Program-made: the position numbers and the translations under genes
Notes under the pieces: generated by a model
What the model was told of the DNA's origin: nothing
Database searches by the model: none
What the model saw: the letters and a program-made list of their open reading frames with translations, nothing else
Assembly (NCBI RefSeq): GCF_000741165.1
Contig: NZ_JGYN01000001.1
Coordinates: 32,043 to 96,042, forward strand
DNA: 64,000 nt
Source: Bifidobacterium biavatii DSM 23969
GTDB taxonomy: Bacteria; Actinomycetota; Actinomycetes; Actinomycetales; Bifidobacteriaceae
Direction: 5' to 3'
Shown here: positions 9,102 to 18,069 of the stretch, piece after piece
How positions within the stretch are numbered: the first letter of the stretch is position 1
Layout of the letters: every line of letters begins with the position of its first letter

Positions 9102-10274
9102 CTATTCGGCTTCCACGATACGCAGCACCTCACTGAGTGCCTCGCGGAAGCGGGCCATCTCGTCGTCGGTGCCCATGCACACGCGAAGCCAGCCGTCCGG
9201 GCCGACGACGCGGATGAGGATGCCGCGGTCAAGCAGCGCCTCGAAGATGCGGTCGCGCTTGTCGAAGTGGCCACCGAACAGCAGGAAGTTCGATTCGGAT
9301 GCGGCGACTTCGAGCGGCTGGCCCTTATACGTCTGGCGCTTGAGCCATGCGGCGGTCTGTTCGCGGATTTCGCGCAGGTGCGCGACCTGGCTGAGCTGTT
9401 CGTCGGTGTGTTCGAGCGCGGCGAGCGCGGCGGCCTGCGTGACGGCGGACAGGTGGTACGGCATGCGCACGATGCGCACGCAGTCGATGATGTCCTTAGA
9501 CGCGGCGAGATAACCGACGCGCGCCCCGGCAAACGCGAACGCCTTGCTCATGGTGCGGCTGACAGCAAGGTTCGGATGCTTGTCGATGAGCGTGACGGCG
9601 CTCGGCGTGCCCGGATTGCGGAACTCGACATACGCCTCGTCCACGACGACGATCGGATGCACGCCTGCGGCGGCGCCCGCCACGTCGGCGGTTTCGCACA
9701 CGTCGAGGATGCGTTCGAGGTCAGCGGGCGGCAGCGGCGTGCCGGTCGGGTTGTTCGGGCTGGTGAGAATCACCATGCTCGGCTTGATCTCGTGGATCGC
9801 CTTGATAGCCGCGTCCACGTCGAGCGTGAAGTCGGCGTTGCGGTGGGCGAGCTTCCAGCCAGTAAACGTGTCGCGCGCGTATTCGGGGTACATGGAGTAC
9901 GTCGGATCGCAGCCGAGCGCGGTGCGTCCCGGTCCGCCGAACGCCTGGAAGAGCTGGAGCATGATTTCGTTGGAACCGTTCGCGCCCCACAACTGGTCGA
10001 CGGCGAGACGCGCGCCGGATTCCTTGGCGAGGTAGTCGCTGAACGCCTTGCGCAGCGCGATGTGCTCGCGGTCCGGGTACCGGTTGAGCGTATGCGCGAT
10101 TTCGCCGACGCGGCGTGCGATGGTGGCGCATACGTCGGGGTTCGGCTCGTACGGGTTCTCGTTGACGTTGAGGCAGACCGGCACGTCGAGCTGCGGCGCG
10201 CCGTACGGCGTCTCGCCGATCAGGTCGTTGCGCAGCGGCAGGCTTGCCGGGATCGCGTTGGTTTCTTCAGTCAT
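9102..10274 (-). CDS. hisC: Histidinol-phosphate aminotransferase
   Basis: A 390-residue PLP enzyme of aminotransferase class I/II that converts imidazole acetol phosphate to histidinol phosphate. Visible features are NVNENPYEPNP at the N-terminus, LWGANGSNEIM (phosphate-binding loop), SPNNPTGTPLP, VVDEAYVEF (PLP-ring Asp and Tyr) and SRTMSKAFAFAGARVGY with the Schiff-base Lys. The start at 10274 has an AGGAGAG ribosome-binding site 6-10 nt upstream. A longer reading frame to 10361 would translate part of a dispersed inverted-repeat element and is rejected. That element separates it from hisD. Confidence 0.94.
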   Translation of the reverse strand: MTEETNAIPASLPLRNDLIGETPYGAPQLDVPVCLNVNENPYEPNPDVCATIARRVGEIAHTLNRYPDREHIALRKAFSDYLAKESGARLAVDQLWGANGSNEIMLQLFQAFGGPGRTALGCDPTYSMYPEYARDTFTGWKLAHRNADFTLDVDAAIKAIHEIKPSMVILTSPNNPTGTPLPPADLERILDVCETADVAGAAAGVHPIVVVDEAYVEFRNPGTPSAVTLIDKHPNLAVSRTMSKAFAFAGARVGYLAASKDIIDCVRIVRMPYHLSAVTQAAALAALEHTDEQLSQVAHLREIREQTAAWLKRQTYKGQPLEVAASESNFLLFGGHFDKRDRIFEALLDRGILIRVVGPDGWLRVCMGTDDEMARFREALSEVLRIVEAE

Positions 10275-10318
10275 GCTTTTCTCTCCTATTGATGCGGTGA
10301 CGCACCGCGCGCATGCCA

Positions 10319-10414
10319 TGTCATTTCGAGCGAGGCGAAGCCGAGTCGAGCAATTGTTCACAACATCATGCCGTGAAGGATTTCTCCACTCGCTGACGCT
10401 CGGTCGAAATGACA
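10319..10414. repeat. Dispersed inverted-repeat element inside the his operon (copy A)
   Basis: A 96-bp element bounded by TGTCATTTCGA and its exact complement TCGAAATGACA. It lies in the 156-bp gap between hisD and hisC. A second copy in reverse orientation lies at 48207-48299 and shares the GTCATTTCGA ends, a GATTTCTC segment and GAGCGARGCGA-type blocks. It is non-coding and could fold into a long hairpin within the his transcript. Confidence 0.75.
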
Positions 10415-10430
10415 GGGTTGAACATATGCC

Positions 10431-11828
10431 TTACCGCAGGCCGGCTTCCTGCTCCTGCTCGCGCAGCGTGGCCTTGTCGTACGGGTCCTTGACGAAGCGG
10501 GACAGCACGCACTCGCCGTGGGCCGGCAGGTCTTCGGACACGGCGAACGCGTTGATGCGCGCGGCGAGGGCCTTCAAACCCTCCTCGTCGTATTCGATGA
10601 CTTCGACGGGCTTCATGAACGTGTGCACACCGAGTCCGGCGGCGAAGCGCGCGGTGCCGCCGGTGGGCAGCACGTGGTTGGAGCCGGACATGTAGTCGCC
10701 GAGCGGGACCGGCGAATACGGTCCGCGGAAGATCGCACCGGCGTTCTTGATGCGCTTGACGACGGCGTCCGCGTCGGCGGTCTGGATTTCGAGATGCTCG
10801 GCCGCGTACGCATTGGCCGCGTCGATCGACTGGTCGAGGCCGTCGGTGAGCACGATTGCGGACTGCGTGCCGGACAGGGACGTGTGGACGCGCTCGGCGT
10901 GCTCGGTCTTCGGCACGCGGTAGTTGAGGTTCTCCTGGACTTTGTCGGCGAGTTCAGGATCATCGGTGAACAGCACGGAGCCGGCGAGCTCGTCGTGTTC
11001 GGCCTGGCCGATCAGGTCGGCGGCCACGAGGCTCGGGTTGGCGGTTTTGTCCGCGATGATGCCGATTTCGGTCGGGCCGGCGACCGCGTCGATGCCGACG
11101 AACGCGGAGACGAGCGACTTGGCGGTGGCGACGAAGATGTTGCCCGGGCCGGTGATCTTGTCAACCGGATCGCACAGCACCGCGCCGTCCTGCGGTTCGG
11201 ACCCCTTGGCGCCGTAGGCGAACATGGCGATGGCCTGCGCGCCGCCGACCGCGTACACCTCCTTGACGCCGAGGATGGCACACGTGGCGAGGATGGTCTT
11301 GTTCGGCAGACCCTTGTCGTTGTCACGGGCCGGCGGGGTGGCGATGGCGAGCGATTCAACGCCGGCGGCCTGAGCGGGCACGGCATTCATGATGACGGAG
11401 CTCGGGTAGACAGCCTTGCCGCCGGGCACGTACAGGCCCACGCGCTGGATCGGGATCCAGCGTTCGGCGACGCGCGCTCCGGGCGCGAGATCGGTGTGGA
11501 AGTCCTGCGGCACCTGGTTCTTGGCGACGGCGCGGGCGCGGCGCACGGATTCCTCGATGGCGGCGCGCACTTCGGGGTCGAGCGTGGTCAGCGCGGCTTC
11601 GATCTCCTCCTCGGGCACGCGCAGGTGCTCGGGGCGCACGTGGTCGAACTTCTCCTCGAAGTCGCGCAGGGCGGCCGCGCCGCGTTCCTTCACATCGTCA
11701 AGGATCGGGCGCACCAGATCAGTGGCTTCGGAGGTGCCCATCGCGGCGCGCGGCATCGCGGCCAGCAGTTCGGCACGGGACAGTTTGCGACCGCGAAGGT
11801 CGATGATTCGCATGATGTTCTCGCTCAT
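10431..11828 (-). CDS. hisD: Histidinol dehydrogenase
   Basis: A 465-residue enzyme that oxidises histidinol to histidine using two NAD, the last two steps of the pathway. Signature regions visible are RWIPIQRVGLYVPGGKAVYPSSVIMNA, AVGGAQAIAMFAYG, KITGPGNIFVATAKSLV, GPTEIGIIAD, a zinc-ligand region LIGQAEHDELA, and AAEHLEIQT plus SGSNHVLPTGGTAR. ATG 11828 was chosen, although the internal ATG at 11813 (MRIIDLRGRK) is an equally plausible start. It is the first gene of the leftward his operon; the 176 bp upstream should hold the operon promoter, but no convincing -35/-10 pair or leader peptide was recognised. Confidence 0.94.
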   Translation of the reverse strand: MSENIMRIIDLRGRKLSRAELLAAMPRAAMGTSEATDLVRPILDDVKERGAAALRDFEEKFDHVRPEHLRVPEEEIEAALTTLDPEVRAAIEESVRRARAVAKNQVPQDFHTDLAPGARVAERWIPIQRVGLYVPGGKAVYPSSVIMNAVPAQAAGVESLAIATPPARDNDKGLPNKTILATCAILGVKEVYAVGGAQAIAMFAYGAKGSEPQDGAVLCDPVDKITGPGNIFVATAKSLVSAFVGIDAVAGPTEIGIIADKTANPSLVAADLIGQAEHDELAGSVLFTDDPELADKVQENLNYRVPKTEHAERVHTSLSGTQSAIVLTDGLDQSIDAANAYAAEHLEIQTADADAVVKRIKNAGAIFRGPYSPVPLGDYMSGSNHVLPTGGTARFAAGLGVHTFMKPVEVIEYDEEGLKALAARINAFAVSEDLPAHGECVLSRFVKDPYDKATLREQEQEAGLR

Positions 11829-12004
11829 ACCGCCCCATCGTAACAACGTCGCCTCACGAACCGCCGCCCAATGTCCGTTTTCACCCAAATCGTGAGATAT
11901 CGCGTGCGTTTCACCGGTTTTCGGCTGGAATCGTCCACCCTGAGCGCGGCCAATACGGGAATATGCACCCGCTGGCCGCACGGGTACGCGCGCATGGCAA
12001 GCAG

Positions 12005-13501
12005 TCAGTTTAGCGAGGCAATGGCTGGGTAGAGGGCTGCGAAACGGGGATAGAGGGCGTCGTAGATTCTAGCGGCGTCCGGGTCGGGTTCGTACGTGGC
12101 GGTGTCGGCGACGGTGGTGACCAGATCGGAACGGTCGAAGACGAGCGAGGCGAGCGCGACGGCGGGCAGGATGTCGGCGTTGGCGAACACCTCGATCGGG
12201 TGGCGCAGCATGGAGGCCAGGATCCGGCACCATGCGGTTTCTCGCGCACCACCGCCGATCAATGAGATCGAAGTCGGCGGTTCGTCAAAGCTTGTCATAC
12301 CCTGCCGAATGGAGAATGCGACGCCTTCGAGCGCGGCGCGCAGCATGTCGCCCGCACTCGTGGCCGGCGACATGCCGACGTAGGCGCCGCGTACGGCCGG
12401 GTTCATCACCGGGAACCGCTCCCCCACTAGATACGGCAGGCACAGCACGCCGTTCGCGCCCGGCGCGGACGCCTCGATCAGCGTATGCGCCCGATCGTAG
12501 TCGCCGTCCGCCAGCAGTTCAGCCGCCCAGCGGTGCACGTCGCCGGCGTTGAGGAACGGCACCGCGTTCACGTATCCGTCCGCCGCACCGAATCGCAGGT
12601 TCGCCGCGCCCGGCTTATCGACGAATGGTTCGTTCGACACGGTCGCGATCCAGCCGGACGTGCCGAGGTTGATGTTGTACTGTCCGGGTTTGCCGGCGCC
12701 GCTGGCGAGCGTGGTCGCGCCCGCGTCGCCGATGCCGGCGTATACCGGCGTGCCGACGGCGAATCCGGTCTCTTCGGCCGCCGCGGCCTTCACCGCGCCA
12801 ACGATATCTTGCGGACGGTGCAGTTCGGGCAGCAACGCCATGTCGATACCGGCCGCGGCGCACAGTCCGGCGTCCCAATGTCCGGTGCGGATGTCCATTG
12901 CGCCGGCCGTGGAGCAGGCGGCCACGTCGCCGACGCACACGCCGACCAGTCGTGCGATGAGATAGTCCTTGGAGCTGATGAGCACATGCGCGGTCCGCGC
13001 GAACGCGTCTGGCTCACGGTCGCGCAGCCACATGAGTTTCGGCAGCGGCAGGCAGCCTTCGAGCCGGTTGCCGACCGTCGCGAGGAACCGCCGTGTGCCG
13101 ATGACGTCCGACGACGCAGCATCGTCCCGAACGCCGCCGAGCGTGCGTGTCAGCCGTTCGGCTTGTTCTTCCGCCCGGCCGTCCGAATACAGGATCGCGT
13201 TGCGCACCGGCCGCAAACTTGCGTCAAGCGCGATGACGTCCTGCATTTGACCACTGCAGATGATGCCGCAGATACGACCGGTCTCGAAGTCGGGCTCGGA
13301 TTGCGCGGCGTCATGCAGCATCGCACGGGCGACGTCGCGGAACGTGCTCCACCACTGGTTCGGGTCCTGTTCGCGTGCGTCGCCGTCGACGATCAGGTCA
13401 AGACCGCCGTTCGCCGACGCGACGACACGGCCGCCCTCGTCGACCAGCGCGCCTTTGATCGCCGTCGTGCCGGCGTCGAACGTCGCCGCATACTGTCGCA
13501 T
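12005..13501 (-). CDS. FGGY-family carbohydrate kinase (xylulokinase-like)
   Basis: A ~498-residue cytoplasmic sugar kinase of the FGGY family. The N-terminal ATPase-fold lobe starts YAATFDAGTTAIKGALVDEGG with the phosphate-1 loop. Residues for sugar contact lie near ICGIICSGQMQDVIALD and ILYSDGRAEEQ, and the second lobe has NLGTSGWIA and the adenosine loop SLIGGGARETAWCRIL. Length and layout fit xylulokinase and related pentulose/polyol kinases, but the substrate is not determined by what can be seen. The start at 13501 has AAGGGAAG just upstream; an alternative start at 13522 is possible. No transporter or isomerase gene adjoins it, so context does not help. Confidence 0.75.
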   Translation of the reverse strand: MRQYAATFDAGTTAIKGALVDEGGRVVASANGGLDLIVDGDAREQDPNQWWSTFRDVARAMLHDAAQSEPDFETGRICGIICSGQMQDVIALDASLRPVRNAILYSDGRAEEQAERLTRTLGGVRDDAASSDVIGTRRFLATVGNRLEGCLPLPKLMWLRDREPDAFARTAHVLISSKDYLIARLVGVCVGDVAACSTAGAMDIRTGHWDAGLCAAAGIDMALLPELHRPQDIVGAVKAAAAEETGFAVGTPVYAGIGDAGATTLASGAGKPGQYNINLGTSGWIATVSNEPFVDKPGAANLRFGAADGYVNAVPFLNAGDVHRWAAELLADGDYDRAHTLIEASAPGANGVLCLPYLVGERFPVMNPAVRGAYVGMSPATSAGDMLRAALEGVAFSIRQGMTSFDEPPTSISLIGGGARETAWCRILASMLRHPIEVFANADILPAVALASLVFDRSDLVTTVADTATYEPDPDAARIYDALYPRFAALYPAIASLN

Positions 13502-13612
13502 CATCTTCCCTTCTTTCGTCATCAGTCGCCCGTCGCAGCCACCATCGCACAGTCAATCGCGCTCAACCACAGTCAATCACCGTCACACATCATCACGCAT
13601 CGCACGCGACGT

Positions 13613-14137
13613 TCAGAACGTCAGCCGCATCTGGTGCCAAACGACGCCACCGTGGGTCGAACCGGAAACACCTTCATCCACGTACCCGAATCGCGCGTAA
13701 AAACCGACAAGCCGGTCCTTGCAGGTGAGCACCAGACCGCGCCGTCCAGCCGCGCGCGTGTCGGCAATCACGCGACGCATGAGCAGGCTGGCATAACCGC
13801 GATGCTGGAATGCCGGTGCCGTGTCCACGCCGAAGATCATCTGCCATGCGCCGTGCGGATCGTGCTGGGACGCGTCATCGTACATGTCGTCAGTCAGGTC
13901 GCGCCGGTCGGTGGCGAATCCGTTGATGAACGCGACAATCACGCCGTCGTCTCCCGCATCGTCGCACAGCAACCAGAAGCATTCGGGATAGGCGGCCAAC
14001 CGCGCGCGAATCGCGTCCGAACTCGCCGCTTCGGCGGGAGGAAAGCACTCGGCTTCGATCGCGGCGAGCTCGTCCGCATCGTCTGCGGTCGCGTGCCGTA
14101 TCGTCACATTTCTGCCATCAATCGTCGAGTCGGTCAT
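13613..14137 (-). CDS. GNAT-family N-acetyltransferase
   Basis: A 174-residue GNAT acetyltransferase. The fold can be followed from the N-terminal strand VTIRHATADDADELAAIEAECFPPAEA through MIFGVDTAPAFQHRGYASLLMRRVI, which contains the acetyl-CoA pyrophosphate loop (Q-H-R-G-Y-A), to the C-terminal LTCKDRLVGFYARFGYVDEGVS with the usual Tyr. Order and spacing resemble serotonin N-acetyltransferase-like members. The acceptor substrate is unknown. ATG 14137 is preferred because the family's first strand starts immediately after it. It reads leftward between the aminotransferase and the FGGY kinase with no obvious functional link to either. Confidence 0.75.
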   Translation of the reverse strand: MTDSTIDGRNVTIRHATADDADELAAIEAECFPPAEAASSDAIRARLAAYPECFWLLCDDAGDDGVIVAFINGFATDRRDLTDDMYDDASQHDPHGAWQMIFGVDTAPAFQHRGYASLLMRRVIADTRAAGRRGLVLTCKDRLVGFYARFGYVDEGVSGSTHGGVVWHQMRLTF

Positions 14138-14239
14138 GCGTCCAGTCATACCATCATTGATCGGCGGCCGCATGTCGTTCCCCGCAAAAAGCCGAAGAAA
14201 AACAGGGCGGCGAACATCATCGTTCATCGCCCCGCACGC

Positions 14240-14271
14240 GTTCGGCGGTCGCCTCATCGCCACCGCCGAAC
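14240..14271 (-). terminator. Probable hairpin after the class III aminotransferase
   Basis: A perfect 10-bp stem (GTTCGGCGGT with its complement) and 12-nt loop lies about 10 bp downstream of the aminotransferase stop. There is no clear T-run, so termination strength is uncertain. Confidence 0.4.
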
Positions 14272-14280
14272 CGCCGACCG

Positions 14281-15654
14281 CTACTTGGTCAGGTCGTGCG
14301 CCATTTCCTCAAACGCGGCGAGATACGTGTCGCACGCCTTCTCGTCGTGGAACACGGACAGCGTCCACTCCTCCTCGCGGCCCGGCGCCATGTAGACGCC
14401 GCGGTTGGCCTGGTAGAGCCATGCGAGCTGGTTGAGCGCCGCATTCTGGCCCTTGCGGAAGGAGACGTAGTCGGTGATCTTGTGCGGGGAGAACGTCACA
14501 CAACCCTTGGCGCCGAAGCCCTGCGCGTAGCCGGGGAAGTCGTACTTCTTGATGATCTCACGGCAGCCGTCCATCAGGCGCTGGTTCATGCGGTCGAGGT
14601 GCTCGTACGCGGCCGGGGTGAGGACCTTTTCGAGGCTGGCGCGTGCGGCAGCCATGGACAGCGGGTTGCCGGAGAACGTGCCGACCTGGTAGACCTCACC
14701 GTCCTCGACGACGTGCATGACCTCGTTGGTACCACCGATCGCACCGGAGGGCAGGCCGCCGGCGAGCGACTTGGCGATGGTGACCATGTCGGGGGTGACG
14801 CCGAACAGCTTGGTGGCGCCGCCGGGGCCGACGGTCAGGCCGGTCTTGACCTCGTCGAAGATGAGCACGATGCCGTGCTTCTTGGTGACTTCGCGCACGC
14901 CTTCGAGGTAGCCGGGCTCCGGCGGCACGATGGACATGTTCATCAGGCAGGCTTCCATGATCAGACAGGCCGGCGAGTTGCCTTCGGCCTCCATTTCCTC
15001 GATGCGGTGCTCGAGCGCGTCGAGGTCGTTGAACGGCACCGGCACGGTCAGGTCAACGGTGGCCTGCGGGATGCCGGCGCCGTACGGCAGGGACTTCAGG
15101 TGGTAGCGGTCGCCAATGTTGTTGTAATCGGCGTAGATGGAGATCATAACCGCGTCGTGGTGGCCGTGGTAGGAGCCGAAGATCTTCATGATGTGGTCGC
15201 GGTGCGTGTAGGCGCGGGCGATGCGGATGGCGTCCATCGTGGATTCGGAGCCGGAGTTGTTAAAGCGCCACTTCGGCAGGCCGAAGCGCTTGGCGAGGTT
15301 TTCGGCCACGACCACGTCGTCCCAGTCGGGCATGGCGAAGTGGGAGCCCTTGGAGAAGCGGTCGTTGACGGCGGCGGCGATGTCCGGGTTGGCGTGGCCC
15401 TGCAGCATGGCGCCGAAGCCGTTGTTGAAGTCGTAGTATTCGTTGCCGTCGACGTCCCACATCTTCGAGCCCTGGCCGCGGTCGACGTAGATCGGCCACG
15501 GATCGCGCAGTTGGTAGGAGGATGCGACGCCGTTGCACAGGTGCTCGCAGGCGCGCTTGTACATCTCGTGCGACTTGCCGAGCTTGGCGTTGAGCTTGTC
15601 GCCTTCTTTCTCGGTGAGTTCCTTGATCTTGGTTTCGTCGATGGTCGTCGCCAT
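14281..15654 (-). CDS. Class III PLP aminotransferase (glutamate-1-semialdehyde aminomutase-like), polyamine-associated
   Basis: A 457-residue fold-type I PLP enzyme of aminotransferase class III. Cofactor contacts are visible in NNSGSESTMDAIRIARAYT (phosphate), FGSYHGHHDAV, LIFDEVKTGL (Asp to the pyridine N) and TIAKSLAGGLPSGAIGG (Schiff-base Lys). It resembles glutamate-1-semialdehyde aminomutases, yet no heme pathway gene is nearby. It lies directly downstream of potABCD in the same orientation, and its promoter region shares a motif with that of potA. A role in using an imported amine, such as putrescine, GABA or a related substrate, is therefore more likely than heme synthesis; this is inference. 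The start at 15654 follows a GGAGCGAC ribosome-binding site. Confidence 0.7.
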   Translation of the reverse strand: MATTIDETKIKELTEKEGDKLNAKLGKSHEMYKRACEHLCNGVASSYQLRDPWPIYVDRGQGSKMWDVDGNEYYDFNNGFGAMLQGHANPDIAAAVNDRFSKGSHFAMPDWDDVVVAENLAKRFGLPKWRFNNSGSESTMDAIRIARAYTHRDHIMKIFGSYHGHHDAVMISIYADYNNIGDRYHLKSLPYGAGIPQATVDLTVPVPFNDLDALEHRIEEMEAEGNSPACLIMEACLMNMSIVPPEPGYLEGVREVTKKHGIVLIFDEVKTGLTVGPGGATKLFGVTPDMVTIAKSLAGGLPSGAIGGTNEVMHVVEDGEVYQVGTFSGNPLSMAAARASLEKVLTPAAYEHLDRMNQRLMDGCREIIKKYDFPGYAQGFGAKGCVTFSPHKITDYVSFRKGQNAALNQLAWLYQANRGVYMAPGREEEWTLSVFHDEKACDTYLAAFEEMAHDLTK

Positions 15655-15972
15655 GATGTCGCTCCTTAGTGGTGGCCGGTGTGATGCGCATCGTGTGCGG
15701 ATGCCGCCGATCCGATCGCGTGCGTGTGGTGCGCGTTTCGCAGGATCGTGCGGTCCGTACTGCGTTTTTCCCAACGCCTATAGATAATCACCTGTTTATT
15801 TCGTAGCGATTACCGTAATATGCCACGATTTACTCACTCATGTTGCGCGTATGTTGCGAAATACGCAATACGATATGCGGTGCAGGACGAACGCAACGAG
15901 ATACGAAAAAGCCGCGCAGACGACATGCCCGCGCGGCTTAGCGTGTTCGATTCAGCGCTCGACGATCCGCCG
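15655..15972. promoter_or_regulatory. Promoter region of the aminotransferase with motif shared with potA
   Basis: The 318-bp gap holds the aminotransferase promoter region (no clear -35/-10 chosen) and the pot terminator. At 15794-15803 it carries GTTTATTTCG followed by TAGCGA. The identical 10-mer followed by CCACGA occurs at 20269-20278 upstream of potA, on the same strand relative to the gene. A small palindrome TTGCG-AAATA-CGCAA lies at 15854-15868. These are candidate binding sites for the nearby Lrp/AsnC protein. Confidence 0.4.
15905..15939 (-). terminator. Terminator of the pot operon
   Basis: A perfect 9-bp GC-rich stem (AAGCCGCGC with its complement) with a 13-nt loop lies 34 bp after the potD stop. 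Read leftward it is followed by a TTTTT run, the pattern of an intrinsic terminator. Confidence 0.75.
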
Positions 15973-17100
15973 TCAGCTGCGGAAATCCTCGAACATCATC
16001 GTGTAGTTGTCGTTGAGCTTGTTCGAGCAGCGTTTCTCGAGAATCGCATGCTTCTCCTCCTCGGCCGAGGGCACGATCACGTTGAGCTTGCGCATGGAGG
16101 CCGGCAGCAGTTCGTCGCCGCCCCTGAGCACGCTGCCCGCGCCCGCGTTGCGTTCGACCGCGGTTTTATTGGCCGGGTCGAGCATCCAGTTGATGAACGT
16201 CTTGGCTTGTGCGATGTTCTTCGCGCCGCGCGAAATCGCCACGTTGTCGACGAATTTGTTCGCCCCGTCGCTCGGGAAGACGAATCGCAGGTTCGGATTG
16301 CCGCTCATGGCCTGGTAGGCGTCGTAGCTCCACGCCATGCCGACCTTCTGCTCGCCCGAGGCGAGGCGGTCGGCCACGCCTTCTGAGCTCATCACGCCGA
16401 GCTTGCCCTTGTACTGTTCGAGCAGGTTCGCCGCGTCCTGATAGTCCTGGGGGTTGGTGGCGCACTGGTCGGAGCCGACGGCGCGCAGGGCCGCGTTGAC
16501 GACTTCGATCTGGTCGCCGAGCAGCTGGGTCTTGCCCCACGACGCCTTGGGATGGAAGAAGTCGTTCCACGACGTGGGCGCGTCGGAGGCGGGGATCGCC
16601 TTCGCGTCGTAGACGATGCCCGTGTAGCTGACGATGTAGGGGATGGAGTATTCCATGTTCTTGTCGTAGTACGGGTTGCGGAATTCGGCTTTGATGTTGC
16701 CGGCGTTCGGCAGCGTGCTCACGTCGAATTTGACGAGCAGGTGCTCGTGGATGAGCTGTTCGACCATGTAGTCGCTGGGCATGACGATGTCGTATCCCTC
16801 GCCGCCCGTGGACTGCAGCTTCGCTTCGAGCGCCTCGTTGCTGTCGAACGTGTCGACGGTGAGCGCGATGCCCGTGTCCTTCTCGAACGCCTTGACCACG
16901 TCGTCAGGCATGTAGCCGGCCCACGTGTAGACGTGCAGTTCGCCGCCGGTCGCCGCCCGGTACTTGCCGACCGCGCTCACGGTCGCGCCGGACGCGACGT
17001 CGCTCACGCCGCCGGAGCAGCCGGCGAACGAGACGGCCGCGAGTCCGGCCATCGCGAGCGCGAGTCCGCGCGTCATCGCATGTTTCGCATGTTCCATCAT
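15973..17100 (-). CDS. potD: Spermidine/putrescine ABC transporter, substrate-binding lipoprotein
   Basis: A 375-residue extracellular binding protein. The N-terminal 30 residues form a lipoprotein signal: positive start, hydrophobic LALAMAGLAAVSFAGC, and an FAGC lipobox whose Cys anchors the protein to the outer membrane face. The mature part begins the PotD/PotF fold with LHVYTWAGYMPDDVVKAFEKDTG and has the typical YDIVMPSDYMVEQLI and IPYIVSYTGIVYD stretches. A late NKFVDNVAISRGAKN segment fits polyamine-site residues. It is the last gene of potABCD, 9 bp after potC, and starts at a pair of ATG codons behind AGGGGGAG. A terminator follows. Confidence 0.88.
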   Translation of the reverse strand: MMEHAKHAMTRGLALAMAGLAAVSFAGCSGGVSDVASGATVSAVGKYRAATGGELHVYTWAGYMPDDVVKAFEKDTGIALTVDTFDSNEALEAKLQSTGGEGYDIVMPSDYMVEQLIHEHLLVKFDVSTLPNAGNIKAEFRNPYYDKNMEYSIPYIVSYTGIVYDAKAIPASDAPTSWNDFFHPKASWGKTQLLGDQIEVVNAALRAVGSDQCATNPQDYQDAANLLEQYKGKLGVMSSEGVADRLASGEQKVGMAWSYDAYQAMSGNPNLRFVFPSDGANKFVDNVAISRGAKNIAQAKTFINWMLDPANKTAVERNAGAGSVLRGGDELLPASMRKLNVIVPSAEEEKHAILEKRCSNKLNDNYTMMFEDFRS

Positions 17101-17109
17101 CGCTCCCCC

Positions 17110-18069
17110 TTACTTGTCCTTGCGGTTCGTCAGCAGCGTGGACGTGACGGTCACGATCACGGCCAGCAGCAACAGCAGCGCGGCCACCACGTTCACGCTC
17201 GGGTTCACGCCCTTGCGGATGAGCGAGAAGATGTAGATCGGCAGCGTGGTGGTGCCGGCCGTGGTCAGGAAGTTCGAGATCATGAAGTCGTCCATCGACA
17301 CGACGAACGCCATGAGTGCACCGGAGACGATGCCGGGCACGAGCAGCGGCAGGGTGACGCGCATCACCGTGGTCGCGCCGGACGCCCCGAGGTCTTCGGC
17401 CGCCTCGAAGCAGGCGTGATCGATGGTGGCGAGGCGCGCACGGATCGGCATGACGACGAACGGGATGCAGAACGTGGTGTGCGCGAGCACGAGCGGCACG
17501 AAGCCGGGCGCGAGCCCGATGAGCCGAATGAACGCCATCGTCGCGACGCCGAGCACGATTTCGGGGATCAGCATGGACGCGTTGATGAGCATGGACGCGA
17601 GCGCCGAGCCGGCGCGCGACATGTGGTCGACGGCGAGCACGTACATGACGCCGAGCGCGGTGGACAGCACAGTGGCGATCACGGCGACGATCAGCGACGT
17701 TTCGGTCGCGTTGACGATCGCGCCGTTGGTGAACACGCTGCCGTACCAGCGCAGCGAGAATCCCTGCCACAGCAGCGCCTGCTTGCCGCCGTTGAACGAG
17801 AAGAACACGACGATCATCATCGGCACGTACAGGAACGCGAGCACGGCGACGCTCAGGAACCCGACGAACGGGAATCGTTTGAGCTGGTTGTCCTGCCGGC
17901 CGGATCGGCGCGTGCTCCACGCACGGTCGGGACGCTTGTTTTCGAGCCCTTCGGGCATGCGCACGCCGTCGTTGCCGGCCGCCTGCACACGGGCGACTTT
18001 CGCGCCGAATTCGCTGGCGTTGCCGTATCGGATCGCGGACGGATCGGTGTCGTGGTTGATCATGCTCAT
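17110..18069 (-). CDS. potC: Spermidine/putrescine ABC transporter permease PotC
   Basis: A 319-residue membrane protein of the binding-protein-dependent permease family. An unusually long hydrophilic N-terminus (about 65 residues) precedes six membrane helices. The cytoplasmic coupling (EAA) loop is visible as CFEAAEDLGASGATTVMRVTLPLLVPGIVSG, followed by MDDFMISNFLTTAGTTTLP, which is characteristic of PotC. The start overlaps the potB stop by one base (TGATG), so the two are translated together. The partner permease is PotB and the ATPase PotA. Confidence 0.88.
   Translation of the reverse strand: MSMINHDTDPSAIRYGNASEFGAKVARVQAAGNDGVRMPEGLENKRPDRAWSTRRSGRQDNQLKRFPFVGFLSVAVLAFLYVPMMIVVFFSFNGGKQALLWQGFSLRWYGSVFTNGAIVNATETSLIVAVIATVLSTALGVMYVLAVDHMSRAGSALASMLINASMLIPEIVLGVATMAFIRLIGLAPGFVPLVLAHTTFCIPFVVMPIRARLATIDHACFEAAEDLGASGATTVMRVTLPLLVPGIVSGALMAFVVSMDDFMISNFLTTAGTTTLPIYIFSLIRKGVNPSVNVVAALLLLLAVIVTVTSTLLTNRKDK

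Noticed and set aside
10275..10361. Longer hisC start at 10361
   Set aside because: It would translate part of a dispersed inverted-repeat element, and a good ribosome-binding site exists before 10274.
14281..15654. hemL, true glutamate-1-semialdehyde aminomutase for heme
   Set aside because: No other tetrapyrrole gene is present, and its place next to potABCD points to amine metabolism. Similarity to GSAM alone is not enough.
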